Positions 8,844 to 17,763 of a stretch of 36,747 bases of DNA are shown in pieces. The stretch comes from Burkholderiales bacterium. GTDB lineage: Bacteria > Pseudomonadota > Gammaproteobacteria > Burkholderiales > Burkholderiaceae_C. The notes under the pieces were generated by a model. It was not told the origin of the DNA. It made no database searches and worked only from the letters and a program-made list of their open reading frames with translations. Position numbers and translations under genes: made by a program. Location: assembly GCA_947451035.1 (NCBI GenBank), contig CANFXR010000017.1:1-36747 (forward strand), read 5' to 3'. Numbering within the stretch: position 1 is the stretch's first letter; each line of letters opens with the position of its first letter.

Positions 8844-9362
8844 ATGGCAAAGTTTCAAGCTCGTGCTCAAACTGAAGGCAATGACGATGGCCTTAAGGAG
8901 AAAATGATTGCGGTAAATCGCGTCACGAAGGTCGTCAAGGGTGGCAGAACACTAAGTTTTGCGGCGCTGACGGTCGTGGGTGATGGTGATGGCCGCATCG
9001 GTATGGGCAAGGGTAAGGCCAAGGAAGTCCCAGTGGCCGTTCAAAAGGCCATGGAAGCAGCCCGGCGAAATATGGTGAAGGTGTCATTGAAAAATGGCTC
9101 GATTCATCACAAGGTGGTCGGAGAACACGGCGCTTCGCATGTGTTGATGGCTCCTGCGCCAGCTGGTACGGGGATCATTGCAGGCGGACCTATGCGAGCG
9201 GTCTTCGAGGTGATGGGCGTCACGGACATTGTGTGCAAAAGCCTTGGGTCCTCCAATCCATATAACTTGGTTCGCGCCACGCTAGATGCCTTGAAGCACA
9301 CCAATACCCCAGCTGAGATTGCCGCAAAGCGTGGGTTGACGATTGAAGAAATCTTCAATTGA
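8844..9362 (+). CDS. rpsE: 30S ribosomal protein S5
   Basis: 172-residue S5, which acts with S4 in translational fidelity and mRNA unwinding. [40 protein letters not shown] and [19 protein letters not shown] are diagnostic. The spectinomycin-contact loop KVVKGGR is intact. ATG 8844 follows GAGGA. The stop is 21 nt before rpmD. Confidence 0.97.
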   Translation: MAKFQARAQTEGNDDGLKEKMIAVNRVTKVVKGGRTLSFAALTVVGDGDGRIGMGKGKAKEVPVAVQKAMEAARRNMVKVSLKNGSIHHKVVGEHGASHVLMAPAPAGTGIIAGGPMRAVFEVMGVTDIVCKSLGSSNPYNLVRATLDALKHTNTPAEIAAKRGLTIEEIFN

Positions 9363-9383
9363 TTGCGGATCGGAGAATCTGAA

Positions 9384-9566
9384 ATGAGTGAAAAACAAAC
9401 GGTAACTATTAAGTTGGTCAAAAGTATCGCGGGGACGCGTGAATCTCACCGCGCGACGGTTCGTGGCCTTGGCCTGCACAAGCTGAATAGTCAATCGACG
9501 CTAGAAGACACTCCTGCTGTCCGCGGAATGATTAACAAGATCTCTTATTTGCTCAAGGTTCTTTGA
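9384..9566 (+). CDS. rpmD: 50S ribosomal protein L30
   Basis: 60-residue L30, a small 50S protein found in most but not all bacteria. [20 protein letters not shown] and [20 protein letters not shown] are the family signature. An in-frame TTG at 9363 would add seven residues. ATG 9384 is chosen because it gives the family length and has CGGAG (9371-9375) eight nt upstream. Confidence 0.96.
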   Translation: MSEKQTVTIKLVKSIAGTRESHRATVRGLGLHKLNSQSTLEDTPAVRGMINKISYLLKVL

Positions 9567-9585
9567 GCGTGATCGGACCAGAATT

Positions 9586-10017
9586 ATGGAATTGAATAAC
9601 ATCAAGCCGGCTACCGGCTCCAAGCGCGATCGCCGTCGTGTCGGTCGAGGGATTGGTTCTGGCCTTGGAAAGACCGCGGGCCGCGGGCACAAGGGGCAGA
9701 AGTCAAGGGCTGGCGGCTACCATAAGGTCGGTTTCGAAGGCGGGCAGATGCCGCTCCAGCGCAGGCTCCCGAAGCGTGGCTTTAAGTCTGCCTTGCTGAA
9801 GTACAACGCTGAGGTTAATTTGACGGATTTGGATCGATTGGGCGTCTCTGATGTCGACCTTTTGGTCTTGAAACAGTCGGGCTTGGTCAGCGAGATTGCC
9901 AGGGTTGTTAAGGTAATCAAGACTGGTGTATTGACTAGGTCGGTCAGTCTGCGTGGAGTTGGCGTGACGGCGGGAGCGAAGCAGGCTATTGAAGCGCTTG
10001 GCGGTTCGGTTTCTTAA
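9586..10017 (+). CDS. rplO: 50S ribosomal protein L15
   Basis: 143-residue L15, a late assembly protein with a long glycine- and arginine-rich N-terminal arm ([20 protein letters not shown], then [14 protein letters not shown]). The C-terminal globular part includes [16 protein letters not shown]. It starts at ATG 9586, 19 nt after rpmD, and is followed 32 nt later by secY. Confidence 0.97.
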   Translation: MELNNIKPATGSKRDRRRVGRGIGSGLGKTAGRGHKGQKSRAGGYHKVGFEGGQMPLQRRLPKRGFKSALLKYNAEVNLTDLDRLGVSDVDLLVLKQSGLVSEIARVVKVIKTGVLTRSVSLRGVGVTAGAKQAIEALGGSVS

Positions 10018-10049
10018 GGCTTGTCTGTTTAAAGTAATAGAGACTTACT

Positions 10050-11360
10050 GTGGCTCGTGATTCGAATCAGTTGGCTAAGGGAGGGCGGTTTGGCGATCTG
10101 CGTAAGCGATTGACGTTTCTTCTTCTTGCGCTGGTTGTTTATCGTATTGGGTCTCACGTACCCGTCCCCGGAATAGATCCGGGGCAGCTGGCCCAGTTGT
10201 TCAAGGGCCAGCAGGGAGGGATATTGAGCTTGTTCAATATGTTCTCCGGGGGTGCGTTATCACGCTTCTCTATCTTCGCGCTTGGAATAATGCCATATAT
10301 CTCTGCATCGATCATTATGCAGTTGATGACTTATGTGGTGCCAGCCCTGGAGTCCTTAAAGAAGGAGGGCGAAGGTGGGCGGAGGAAAATAACTCAGTAC
10401 ACGCGGTACGGGACGCTTGGTTTGGCTCTTTTCCAGTCGGCGGGAATTGCGATTGCCCTTGAGGGTTCGCTTGGACTTGTTATATTCCCGGGGTTCGGGT
10501 TTCGAGTCACTGCTGTCGTAAGCCTAGTCGCTGGGACGATGTTTTTGATGTGGCTCGGGGAGCAGATCACAGAGCGAGGGTTGGGTAATGGCATTTCAAT
10601 TCTTATATTCTCTGGAATCGCTGCCGGTCTGCCGGGGGCGATCGGCGGTCTGTTCGAGTTGGTTCGCACGGGTTCAATGAGTTATGGGGCTTGTCTGTTT
10701 ATTCTGACGGTGGTTGTGCTCGTAACGTTTTTCGTTGTATTCGTTGAGCGTGGGCAGCGGAAGATCTTGGTAAATTATGCCAAGAGGCAGGTCGGCAATA
10801 AGGTGTATGGGGGGCAGTCGTCTCATTTGCCGTTGAAGCTGAATATGTCGGGTGTTATCCCCCCAATCTTCGCTTCATCGATTATTCTTTTGCCGGCAAC
10901 CGTGGTCGGGTGGTTCGCTACCGGGGACGGCCTGCGCTGGTTGAAAGATATGGCGGGATTGCTGTCACCTGGCCAGCCAATATATGTACTTTTGTACGCT
11001 ACCGCAATCGTCTTCTTTTGCTTCTTTTACACGGCCTTGGTCTTTAACAGTCGAGAGACGGCAGATAACCTCAAGAAGAGCGGGGCGTTTATTCCCGGAA
11101 TTCGCCCCGGTGACCAGACGGCACGTCACATTGATAAAATCCTTTCGAGGCTCACTTTGGCTGGCGCGCTCTACATTACTATAGTGTGCCTCTTGCCGGA
11201 GTTTTTGGTGCTCAAGTACAACGTGCCTTTCTACTTTGGTGGCACCTCGCTCCTAATTATCGTCGTGGTAACAATGGATTTTTGGGCTCAGGTGCAAAGT
11301 TATGTGCAGAGTCAGCAATATGAATCTCTGCTTAAAAAGTCGAGTTTTAAACCCGGTTGA
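10050..11360 (+). CDS. secY: Preprotein translocase subunit SecY (GTG start)
   Basis: 436-residue SecY, the ten-helix channel of the Sec translocon in the inner membrane. Signatures are [20 protein letters not shown] after TM1, [20 protein letters not shown] (TM2/plug region) and the cytoplasmic loop [18 protein letters not shown]. The start is GTG at 10050 giving [18 protein letters not shown]; the Shine-Dalgarno is poor, with only AGAGA nearby. It is the usual promoter-distal gene of the spc operon. Codon use is noticeably AT-rich, with several ATA codons, compared with genes at the right end of the window. Confidence 0.98.
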   Translation: MARDSNQLAKGGRFGDLRKRLTFLLLALVVYRIGSHVPVPGIDPGQLAQLFKGQQGGILSLFNMFSGGALSRFSIFALGIMPYISASIIMQLMTYVVPALESLKKEGEGGRRKITQYTRYGTLGLALFQSAGIAIALEGSLGLVIFPGFGFRVTAVVSLVAGTMFLMWLGEQITERGLGNGISILIFSGIAAGLPGAIGGLFELVRTGSMSYGACLFILTVVVLVTFFVVFVERGQRKILVNYAKRQVGNKVYGGQSSHLPLKLNMSGVIPPIFASSIILLPATVVGWFATGDGLRWLKDMAGLLSPGQPIYVLLYATAIVFFCFFYTALVFNSRETADNLKKSGAFIPGIRPGDQTARHIDKILSRLTLAGALYITIVCLLPEFLVLKYNVPFYFGGTSLLIIVVVTMDFWAQVQSYVQSQQYESLLKKSSFKPG

Positions 11361-11398
11361 GCAGTCTGGCGGTTGGCCGATGCTTGGAGACCTGGATA

Positions 11399-11425
11399 AT
11401 GTTTGGGCCGCATGTCGAAAGATGA
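11399..11425 (+). other. Nine-codon mini-ORF overlapping infA start
   Basis: ATG at 11399 opens an eight-residue frame (MFGPHVER) ending in TGA at 11423-11425. It overlaps the infA ATG at 11412 in another frame. GGAGA (11386-11390) lies eight nt before this ATG, an ideal Shine-Dalgarno distance, whereas it is 21 nt before the infA ATG. It may couple ribosome loading to infA or may be coincidental. Confidence 0.35.
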
Positions 11426-11630
11426 TGTAATTCAGATGCAGGGGGAGATTCTAGAGAATCTTCCTAACGCGACCTTTCGGGTAAAGCTCGAGAACGGCCA
11501 TATAGTACTGGGTCATATTTCTGGAAAAATGCGAATGCATTATATTCGCATATTGCCCGGAGATAAAGTCACCGTTGAGTTGACGCCTTATGATTTGAGT
11601 CGCGCGCGGATTGTGTTTCGGGCAAAGTAA
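11412..11630 (+). CDS. infA: Translation initiation factor IF-1
   Basis: 72-residue IF-1, exactly the family length. It is an OB-fold protein that occupies the A site during initiation. [40 protein letters not shown] and [20 protein letters not shown] cover the whole fold. An in-frame TTG at 11403 would add three residues (M-G-R) and sits 12 nt from GGAGA. ATG 11412 fits the family but lacks a near Shine-Dalgarno, so the true start is uncertain. It lies between secY and rpmJ, the usual place in betaproteobacteria. Confidence 0.96.
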   Translation: MSKDDVIQMQGEILENLPNATFRVKLENGHIVLGHISGKMRMHYIRILPGDKVTVELTPYDLSRARIVFRAK

Positions 11631-11696
11631 ACCAGTGTGGGTTTGTGGCATTGGTTGGTATGTAAATCGCGGTCCGTCAGGGCCTTGGAGAATTTG

Positions 11697-11810
11697 ATGA
11701 AAGTTGCTGCTTCGGTTAAGAAGATGTGCCGTAACTGTAAGGTCATTCGGCGTAAAGGTGTCGTTCGGGTTATTTGTACCGATCCGCGGCACAAGCAGCG
11801 CCAGGGTTAA
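11697..11810 (+). CDS. rpmJ: 50S ribosomal protein L36 (zinc-binding form)
   Basis: 37-residue L36, the smallest 50S protein. The translation begins [20 protein letters not shown] and ends [10 protein letters not shown]. Cys11, Cys14, Cys27 and His32 form the zinc ribbon, so this is the C-plus type. GGAG (11687-11690) lies six nt before ATG 11697. It is 66 nt after infA and 33 nt before rpsM. Confidence 0.96.
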   Translation: MKVAASVKKMCRNCKVIRRKGVVRVICTDPRHKQRQG

Positions 11811-11843
11811 CTCCGGCCGCACATAGATTATTAGAGGGAAACC

Positions 11844-12209
11844 ATGGCACGTATCGCTGGTATCAATATTCCGCCGCATAAGCACGCTGAGATCGGGCTC
11901 ACTTCGATCTACGGTGTGGGTAGAACCACCGCACAGAAACTCTGTATCAATAGTGGCGTGCCCTTTGATCGCAAGATCAAGGATCTCACTGATACTGATC
12001 TAGAGCGCCTTCGCGAAGAGATCGGTCGGTTGACGATTGAGGGCGATCTTCGCCGCGAAATGTCGATCAATATCAAGAGATTGATGGACCTGGGTTGTTA
12101 CCGTGGCTTGCGTCATAGGCGCGGTTTGCCTGTGCGCGGCCAGAGGACGAAGACGAATGCCCGTACGCGCAAGGGCCCTCGTAAGTCGGGCGCTGTCGTT
12201 AAGAAGTGA
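11844..12209 (+). CDS. rpsM: 30S ribosomal protein S13
   Basis: 121-residue S13, a 30S head protein making bridges to the 50S central protuberance and touching P-site tRNA with its C-terminal tail. [20 protein letters not shown], the helix-two-turn-helix region, and [20 protein letters not shown] are diagnostic. AGAGGGAAACC precedes the ATG. It is the first gene of the alpha operon. Confidence 0.97.
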   Translation: MARIAGINIPPHKHAEIGLTSIYGVGRTTAQKLCINSGVPFDRKIKDLTDTDLERLREEIGRLTIEGDLRREMSINIKRLMDLGCYRGLRHRRGLPVRGQRTKTNARTRKGPRKSGAVVKK

Positions 12210-12264
12210 ACTGTCGTTTGCCGGTAACAGGCACTTGATCTCGTAGGTATTAGAAAGAATCTAT

Positions 12265-12666
12265 ATGGCTAAAGCACCCAATACAGCTGCACAGCGTGTA
12301 CGCAAGAAAGTCCGTAAGAACGTTGCTGACGGGATTGCGCATGTACATGCGTCGTTTAACAACACCATTATTACGATCACTGACCGTCAAGGCGGGGCAC
12401 TGTCATGGGCCTCTAGCGGCGGGCAGGGTTTCAAAGGTTCTCGGAAGAGTACGCCATTTGCCGCTCAAGTGGCCGCCGAAGTCGCTGGACGGGCAGCGCA
12501 GGAGCAAGGGATCAAGAATCTGGACGTTCGGATCAAGGGCCCAGGTCCCGGTCGCGAGTCGTCGGTTCGGGCGCTTGCATCGCTGGGGATTCGTATTAAC
12601 CTGATCTCGGATGTGACTCCAGTTCCACACAACGGTTGCCGCCCTCAAAAGCGCCGTCGGATCTGA
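12265..12666 (+). CDS. rpsK: 30S ribosomal protein S11
   Basis: 133-residue S11, which lines the E site on the platform. [39 protein letters not shown] and the C-terminal [18 protein letters not shown] are typical. The Asn-Gly pair in PHNGCRP corresponds to the known isoaspartate site in bacterial S11. The Shine-Dalgarno is weak (AGAAAG). A 169-nt gap with a candidate promoter and hairpin separates it from rpsD. Confidence 0.97.
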   Translation: MAKAPNTAAQRVRKKVRKNVADGIAHVHASFNNTIITITDRQGGALSWASSGGQGFKGSRKSTPFAAQVAAEVAGRAAQEQGIKNLDVRIKGPGPGRESSVRALASLGIRINLISDVTPVPHNGCRPQKRRRI

Positions 12667-12680
12667 GAGAGTTTGTTGGT

Positions 12681-12710
12681 TTGGTGGGGTCTCAGGATCG
12701 CCGCTAGTAT
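12681..12710 (+). promoter_or_regulatory. Candidate promoter upstream of rpsD
   Basis: TTGGTG (12681-12686) and TAGTAT (12705-12710) are separated by 18 nt. The predicted start near 12717 falls just before the hairpin at 12722. It is a moderate consensus match found by eye. Confidence 0.4.
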
Positions 12711-12721
12711 TTTATTGGGGT

Positions 12722-12741
12722 GCCGCCGGATTTCCGGCGGT
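12722..12741 (+). other. Strong GC-rich hairpin upstream of rpsD
   Basis: CCGCCGG (12723-12729) and CCGGCGG (12734-12740) form a perfect seven-pair stem with loop ATTT, extended by a G-U pair. There is no U-tract. It lies about 95 nt before the rpsD start and 12 nt after the -10-like hexamer. In E. coli S4 represses the alpha operon by binding the rpsM leader; a role for this hairpin in S4 control is only a guess. Confidence 0.5.
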
Positions 12742-12835
12742 CGCATCAAGTCCACTTGTCTGAGCGCCTAAAAAAACACTCGCCAGACTTGCGCAAGCCT
12801 CAAAGGCATGCGTCAGATTTAAATAAGGAAACAAC

Positions 12836-13459
12836 GTGGCACGTTATCTAGGTCCCAAAGCAAAATTGTCGCGCAGGGAAGGTACGGACCTCTTTCTGAA
12901 GAGCGCACGTCGTCCTATCGGGGACAAGTCGAAGTTCGATAGTAAGCCTGGGCAGCATGGGCGTACCTCCGGGTCACGCACTTCGGACTATGGTCTGCAG
13001 CTTCGTGAAAAACAAAAAGTTAAGCGGATGTACGGCATCCTCGAGAGACAGTTTCGGCGCTACTTTGCAGAGGCGGAACGCCGCAAAGGTAATACCGGGG
13101 CTACGCTGTTGATGTTGCTCGAGTCGCGCTTGGATAATGTGGTTTATCGGATGGGCTTTGGGTCAACACGCGCCGAAGCTCGCCAATTGGTATCCCATAA
13201 GTCGATTACGGTGAACGGTGGTGTTGTTAATATCGCGTCGTTCATGGTAAAGGTTGGCGATGCGGTCTCCGTACGTGAAAAGGCGAAGAAGCAATTGCGG
13301 ATAGCGGACTCCCTTAAGCTCGCGGAGTCCATTGGGATGCCTGCTTGGGTTCAGGTCGATGCCGCTAAAATGGAGGGGGTTTTCAAGAAAACTCCCGATC
13401 GTGATGAATTCGCTGCGGATGTCAAAGAGGCGTTGATCGTAGAGCTTTATTCACGCTGA
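12836..13459 (+). CDS. rpsD: 30S ribosomal protein S4 (GTG start)
   Basis: 207-residue S4, a primary 16S-binding protein that also influences fidelity. [40 protein letters not shown] and the S4 RNA-binding domain ([20 protein letters not shown], then [15 protein letters not shown]) are diagnostic. The start is GTG at 12836 with AAGGA seven nt upstream. There is no N-terminal zinc cysteine cluster. Confidence 0.97.
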   Translation: MARYLGPKAKLSRREGTDLFLKSARRPIGDKSKFDSKPGQHGRTSGSRTSDYGLQLREKQKVKRMYGILERQFRRYFAEAERRKGNTGATLLMLLESRLDNVVYRMGFGSTRAEARQLVSHKSITVNGGVVNIASFMVKVGDAVSVREKAKKQLRIADSLKLAESIGMPAWVQVDAAKMEGVFKKTPDRDEFAADVKEALIVELYSR

Positions 13460-13560
13460 TCTTCTTGTTGATCGCTCCTGTTTCGACCGTATGGTCTAAG
13501 GCAGGGGTCAACCTTGGTATCGCCCGCGATCGCTGCTCTTGAGATTCAGGAACTGCGGTG

Positions 13561-13590
13561 GGCTCATCAGCCTTATCGGCGTAATGAGCC
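13561..13590 (+). other. Hairpin just upstream of rpoA
   Basis: GGCTCAT (13561-13567) pairs with ATGAGCC (13584-13590). An inner GCC/GGC stem extends it to a two-part stem-loop. It ends 23 nt before the rpoA ATG and only a few bases before the purine-rich ribosome-binding region. No convincing promoter was found in the 154-nt rpsD-rpoA gap. Confidence 0.45.
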
Positions 13591-13613
13591 GAGGGTATTG
13601 AAAGAAAGACTGC

Positions 13614-14600
13614 ATGCAAACGAATTTGCTCAAGCCCAAAGCCATTAACGTAGAACCACTCGGCCTCAATCGCGCCAAGGTGACGCTCGAGCCTTTCGAG
13701 CGGGGCTATGGCCACACGCTGGGGAACGCTCTGAGACGCGTTCTGCTGTCGTCTATGGTTGGTTACGCTCCAACCGAGGTGACGATTGCGGGAGTTCTGC
13801 ACGAGTACTCGACGATTGATGGCGTTCAGGAAGATGTTGTTCACATCATGCTGAACCTGAAGGGCGTTGTCTTTCGGCTACATAGCCGTGACGAAGTCAC
13901 CTTGGTGCTGCGTAAGGATGGCGAGGGCCCCGTCACTGCAGCTGATATTCAAGCACCTCACGATGTAGAGATTATTAATCCGAATCACGTGATCGCCAAT
14001 TTGTCCCATGGTGGCAAACTTGATATGCAGATCAAGGTCGAGAAGGGTCGTGGATACGTCCCAGGAAATATTCGACGATTCGGTGAGGAGTCATCGAAGT
14101 CTATCGGCCGAATCGTGCTTGATGCGTCGTTTTCGCCAGTTTCTAGGGTTAGTTATACAGTTGAAAGTGCACGCGTCGAGCAGCGCACCGATCTTGATAA
14201 GTTGGTGATGGAGATAAATACCAACGGCGCGATTTCGCCTGAGGAGGCGATTCGAGCCTCGGCGAAGATTCTGGTGGAGCAGTTGGCGGTGTTTGCGCAG
14301 TTGGAAAGCAGCGAAATCGCTGCTTTCAACGAGCCACAAAGTAGAAATACTCAGTTTGATCCAATATTGTTGCGCCCGGTGGATGAGCTTGAGCTTACGG
14401 TGCGCTCTGCCAATTGTTTGAAGGCTGAAAATATCTATTACATCGGCGATTTGATTCAGAGAACCGAAACGGAGCTTCTCAAGACACCAAATTTAGGGCG
14501 TAAATCGCTCAATGAGATTAAGGAAGTGTTAGCGTCTCGTGGCCTCACTTTGGGTGCCCGCCTGGAGAACTGGCCTCCACAGGGCTTGGATAAGCGCTGA
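13614..14600 (+). CDS. rpoA: DNA-directed RNA polymerase subunit alpha
   Basis: 328-residue alpha subunit. The N-terminal domain dimerises and nucleates polymerase assembly ([20 protein letters not shown], then [11 protein letters not shown]). A linker leads to the C-terminal domain, with [20 protein letters not shown] and [20 protein letters not shown]. Arg264 in VRSANCLK corresponds to E. coli Arg265, which contacts UP elements and CRP-class activators. ATG 13614 has a weak AGAAAGA Shine-Dalgarno. The length matches the family. Confidence 0.98.
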   Translation: MQTNLLKPKAINVEPLGLNRAKVTLEPFERGYGHTLGNALRRVLLSSMVGYAPTEVTIAGVLHEYSTIDGVQEDVVHIMLNLKGVVFRLHSRDEVTLVLRKDGEGPVTAADIQAPHDVEIINPNHVIANLSHGGKLDMQIKVEKGRGYVPGNIRRFGEESSKSIGRIVLDASFSPVSRVSYTVESARVEQRTDLDKLVMEINTNGAISPEEAIRASAKILVEQLAVFAQLESSEIAAFNEPQSRNTQFDPILLRPVDELELTVRSANCLKAENIYYIGDLIQRTETELLKTPNLGRKSLNEIKEVLASRGLTLGARLENWPPQGLDKR

Positions 14601-14635
14601 GGTTGAGGTTTCGGACTAGAGAATAGTTGGTTTGT

Positions 14636-14657
14636 GGGCTGCCTCTTCCGGTAGCCC
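14636..14657 (+). other. Hairpin in rplQ leader
   Basis: GGGCTGCC (14636-14643) pairs with GGTAGCCC (14650-14657), eight pairs including one G-U, with loop TCTTCC. No U-run follows. A weak -10-like TAGAGA lies at 14617-14622, 14 nt upstream. It could be a 5'-end stem-loop of an rplQ transcript or a processing site. Confidence 0.45.
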
Positions 14658-14716
14658 GGTGCACACCGCAGTACCTTGTACGGCTAGCGGTTATTAATTA
14701 GAAAAGGATCAGCACC

Positions 14717-15103
14717 ATGCGTCACCGTCACGGGCTTCGTAAGCTCAATCGTACCTCTGAGCACCGCCTCGCAATGTTGCGCAACATGTGCAACTCTTTG
14801 ATCCAGCACGAGGCGATCAAGACGACGGTGCCGAAGGCGAAGGAATTGCGTCGCGTGGTTGAGCCGTTGATCACCTTGGCCAAGGTGCCGTCGCTGGCCA
14901 ATCGCCGGCTTGCTTTTGACCGGACTCGCGACCGGGAGGTCGTTGCCAAGCTTTTCAATGTGCTCGGTCCTCGGTACCAGGCAAGACCTGGTGGTTACAC
15001 CCGCATACTGAAGATGGGGTTCCGAGTTGGCGATAACGCTCCAATGGCTTTCGTAGAGTTGGTGGACCGGGATGATGTGTCTGGCGAGGGCACGCCGGAG
15101 TGA
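14717..15103 (+). CDS. rplQ: 50S ribosomal protein L17
   Basis: 128-residue L17, a 50S protein near the tunnel exit. [20 protein letters not shown] and [20 protein letters not shown] are diagnostic. The C-terminal [20 protein letters not shown] stretch is also typical. AAAAGGA precedes ATG 14717. It is the last gene of the alpha operon and lies 68 nt before the tRNA gene. Confidence 0.97.
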   Translation: MRHRHGLRKLNRTSEHRLAMLRNMCNSLIQHEAIKTTVPKAKELRRVVEPLITLAKVPSLANRRLAFDRTRDREVVAKLFNVLGPRYQARPGGYTRILKMGFRVGDNAPMAFVELVDRDDVSGEGTPE

Positions 15104-15154
15104 TTTAGACTGACCTTTGCTGCATAGGAGCTGTGCGGGATGGTGAGATCGTGT

Positions 15155-15160
15155 TATGAT
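15155..15160 (+). promoter_or_regulatory. Candidate -10 element of the tRNA-fMet gene
   Basis: TATGAT lies 11 nt before the mature tRNA 5' end. No clear -35 was seen at the right distance (TGTGCG at 15132-15137 is poor). The tRNA could also be co-transcribed from the alpha operon. Confidence 0.3.
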
Positions 15161-15171
15161 TCGATTCCTGT

Positions 15172-15248
<77 letters not shown>

Positions 15249-15262
15249 TAAGTTTAAAAAAT

Positions 15263-15286
15263 GCCGGCATTAGTCGGCTTTTTTTT
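15263..15286 (+). terminator. Rho-independent terminator after tRNA-fMet
   Basis: GCCG (15263-15266) pairs with CGGC (15275-15278) and is followed directly by eight T residues (15279-15286). An A-run upstream of the stem can pair with the T-run. It is the only classic terminator clearly seen in the left half of the window, so it probably ends both the tRNA and read-through from the alpha operon. Confidence 0.8.
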
Positions 15287-15379
15287 GTTCGATTATGTTC
15301 GAGAATGCTGTGGATCGTGTTTTTTCCAATCGATTTCTCTTGAGGCATTATTCGTTGGTTGGCCGTTGTGGCTTCACCT

Positions 15380-15416
15380 TAGTGTTTGGCGATTTGACTG
15401 CGGTGGTTTCACCGCA
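15380..15416 (+). promoter_or_regulatory. Candidate yajC-secDF promoter element and 5' hairpin
   Basis: A TAGTGT hexamer (15380-15385) is followed 14 nt later by a perfect stem: TGCGGTG (15399-15405) with CACCGCA (15410-15416) and loop GTTT. -35 candidates are poorly spaced. The hairpin ends 18 nt before the yajC ATG, just ahead of its AGGGGGG Shine-Dalgarno. Confidence 0.4.
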
Positions 15417-15434
15417 CTTTAGGGGGGTATCCTC

Positions 15435-15767
15435 ATGTTTATTTCTGAAGCCTTTGCGCAGGTGGCGCCTGTTGGTGCGGCCGCTCCGGACATGTTCGGG
15501 AGTTTGGGGTCGATGTTGCCCTTGGTTCTGATGTTCGTGGTGCTTTACTTTGTGATGATTCGCCCGCAAATGAAGAGGCAAAAGGATCACAAGATGATGG
15601 TTGAGGGGCTAACCAAGGGCGACGAGGTGATCATCGCCGGCGGTCTCCTTGGCCGGGTGTCGAAGGTCGGTGAAACCTATGTGGGCGTGGAGGTTGCGAC
15701 CGGCGTCGACGTTCAAGTCCAGCGCTCGTCGGTAGTTCAAGTCCTGCCGAAAGGCACCTTCAAGTAA
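15435..15767 (+). CDS. yajC: Sec translocon accessory protein YajC
   Basis: 110-residue single-span membrane protein. After a short periplasmic start (MFISEAFAQVAP), one transmembrane helix covers about residues 27-42 (MLPLVLMFVVLYFVMIRP). The cytoplasmic part has GLTKGDEVIIAGGLLGRVSK, the YajC domain core. It associates with SecD-SecF in the inner membrane. The strong AGGGGGG Shine-Dalgarno supports ATG 15435. The tgt gene that often precedes yajC is absent; the tRNA gene takes that place. Confidence 0.96.
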   Translation: MFISEAFAQVAPVGAAAPDMFGSLGSMLPLVLMFVVLYFVMIRPQMKRQKDHKMMVEGLTKGDEVIIAGGLLGRVSKVGETYVGVEVATGVDVQVQRSSVVQVLPKGTFK

Positions 15768-15838
15768 ATTGGTTGAATGTCTGGCTGGGCCGGGCGTCGG
15801 GCTGAGTTTGTGCAACATCGGACAGGCAGGAAGGTGTC

Positions 15839-17716
15839 ATGAACCGCTACCCCCTCTGGAAATATGCGATCTTGCTGGTCGCTTTGCTTGTTGGCGTGAT
15901 CTACACCTTGCCAAATTTATTTGGCGAGGCACCAGCGGTTCAGGTCAGTAGCGCCCGCGCGACCGTGAAGGTGGATGCTTCTCTGGTCGTTCGGGTTCAG
16001 CAGGTACTGGAGGTTGCGGGCTTGCGGGCTGAGTTCGTGCTGTTTGACGGCAATTCAGTCAAGGCGCGCTTCAGTGACACCGACCTGCAAATCCGGGCGA
16101 AGGACGCTATCGCCAAGGGATTGAATCCTGATCTGAGCGACCCCAGTTACATCATCGCCTTGAATTTGTTGTCGCGGTCGCCATCGTGGCTGACTTCGCT
16201 GAGGGCGCTCCCGATGTCGCTCGGGCTGGACTTGCGTGGAGGTGTGCATTTTTTGATGCAGGTCGACATGAAGTCAGCCATCACGAAGAAGGCGGAATCC
16301 CTAGCGGGTGATTGCCGACTGTTGCTGCGTGATCAGAATGTTCGGCACGCGGGCATCTCCCGGGAAGACGAGACGGTGGTGGTTCGTTTCCGCGACCAAA
16401 CCGCTCTTCTGGCTGCACGCAAGGTTCTAGGTGAGGAGTTACGGGACCTTCAATGGACCGAGTCGCAAGACGGCGATCAGGTCAAACTGTCTGGCATCCT
16501 GAAGTCCGAGGTGGCCAAGCGGGTACAAGAAGCAGCAGTCAAGCAGAACATCACGACTTTGCACAATCGCGTCAACGAGCTTGGGGTGTCCGAGCCTGTG
16601 ATCCAGCAACAGGGCTCCGATCGAGTGGTGGTTCAACTCCCTGGTGTTCAGGACACTGCCAAGGCCAAGGACATCATTGGCCGCACGGCCACCCTTGAAG
16701 TCCGAATGGTTGACGAGAGCATTGAGGCGGCCGCCGCGGCAGGGGGCACAGGGCCCGTGCCTTTCGGCGCGGAGCGGTACACCGAGCGCAACAGCCGGCC
16801 TGTGATCGTTAAGCGGCAAGTGATTTTGACCGGAGAGAACCTCACGGATGCTCAAACAGGGTTTGATTCCCAGACCCAAGAGCCAACCGTCAACCTCACG
16901 CTTGATGCCAAGGGCGCGCGTATCTTCAAGGATGTCACCCGAGACAATATTGGCAAGAGAATGGCGATCCTTTTGTTCGAGAAAGGAAAGGGCGAGGTGA
17001 TCACGGCGCCTGTGATTCGCGCGGAAATCGCTGGTGGTCGGGTGCAGATTTCTGGACGGATGAGCTCGACGGAGGCCGCGGACACCGCATTGTTGTTGCG
17101 TTCAGGGTCGCTGGCTGCGCCGATGGAGATCATCGAGGAGCGCACCATTGGCCCAAGCCTGGGCGCCGAAAACATTGCCAAGGGCTTCGACAGCGTGCTC
17201 TACGGGTTCGCGGCGATTGCTATTTTCATGTGTGCCTACTACATGCTTTTTGGAACGATCTCGACGTTGGCGCTGGGGTTCAACCTTTTGCTGCTTGTGT
17301 CGGTGCTGTCCATGTTGCAGGCCAGTTTGACGTTGCCAGGAATGGCAGCGATCGCGTTGACCTTGGGGATGGCGATTGATGCGAATGTCTTGATCAATGA
17401 AAGAGTTCGCGAGGAGTTGCGCAATGGCTCATCGCCGCAGTCGGCGATTCACAACGGCTACGAGCGTGCTTTCACTACGATTCTTGATTCGAACGTCACC
17501 ACACTGATCGCTGGGTTGTCGCTATTGGCTTTCGGCTCTGGGCCTGTGCGAGGCTTCGCAGTTGTCCACTGCCTGGGTATCCTGACCTCGATGTTCTCTG
17601 CGGTGGTGTTCTCCCGCGGACTGGTAAACCTCTGGTATGGGCGGCAGAAAAAGCTCAAGGGCGTTTCCATAGGACAGGTTTGGCAGCCTGCCCCGCAGAC
17701 GGTCGCCAAGACCTGA
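15839..17716 (+). CDS. secD: Protein translocase subunit SecD
   Basis: 625-residue SecD, which with SecF uses proton motive force to help complete protein export. It has an N-terminal membrane helix (about residues 8-26). The conserved GLDLRGGVHFLMQVD block lies near residue 130. A large periplasmic P1 domain follows, and the C-terminal six-helix RND-like region contains MAIDANVLINERVREEL, the conserved TM4 motif. AGGAAGG precedes ATG 15839. It starts 71 nt after yajC and ends 47 nt before secF. Confidence 0.97.
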   Translation: MNRYPLWKYAILLVALLVGVIYTLPNLFGEAPAVQVSSARATVKVDASLVVRVQQVLEVAGLRAEFVLFDGNSVKARFSDTDLQIRAKDAIAKGLNPDLSDPSYIIALNLLSRSPSWLTSLRALPMSLGLDLRGGVHFLMQVDMKSAITKKAESLAGDCRLLLRDQNVRHAGISREDETVVVRFRDQTALLAARKVLGEELRDLQWTESQDGDQVKLSGILKSEVAKRVQEAAVKQNITTLHNRVNELGVSEPVIQQQGSDRVVVQLPGVQDTAKAKDIIGRTATLEVRMVDESIEAAAAAGGTGPVPFGAERYTERNSRPVIVKRQVILTGENLTDAQTGFDSQTQEPTVNLTLDAKGARIFKDVTRDNIGKRMAILLFEKGKGEVITAPVIRAEIAGGRVQISGRMSSTEAADTALLLRSGSLAAPMEIIEERTIGPSLGAENIAKGFDSVLYGFAAIAIFMCAYYMLFGTISTLALGFNLLLLVSVLSMLQASLTLPGMAAIALTLGMAIDANVLINERVREELRNGSSPQSAIHNGYERAFTTILDSNVTTLIAGLSLLAFGSGPVRGFAVVHCLGILTSMFSAVVFSRGLVNLWYGRQKKLKGVSIGQVWQPAPQTVAKT

Positions 17717-17763
17717 TTGTGTTGTTCGCCTTCTGACGTACCGTCGTAGCACAAGGAATACAC

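Noticed and set aside
17717-17763. TTGTG/CACAA inverted pair in the secD-secF gap
   Set aside because: A five-base stem with a loop of more than 25 nt is too weak to support regulation.
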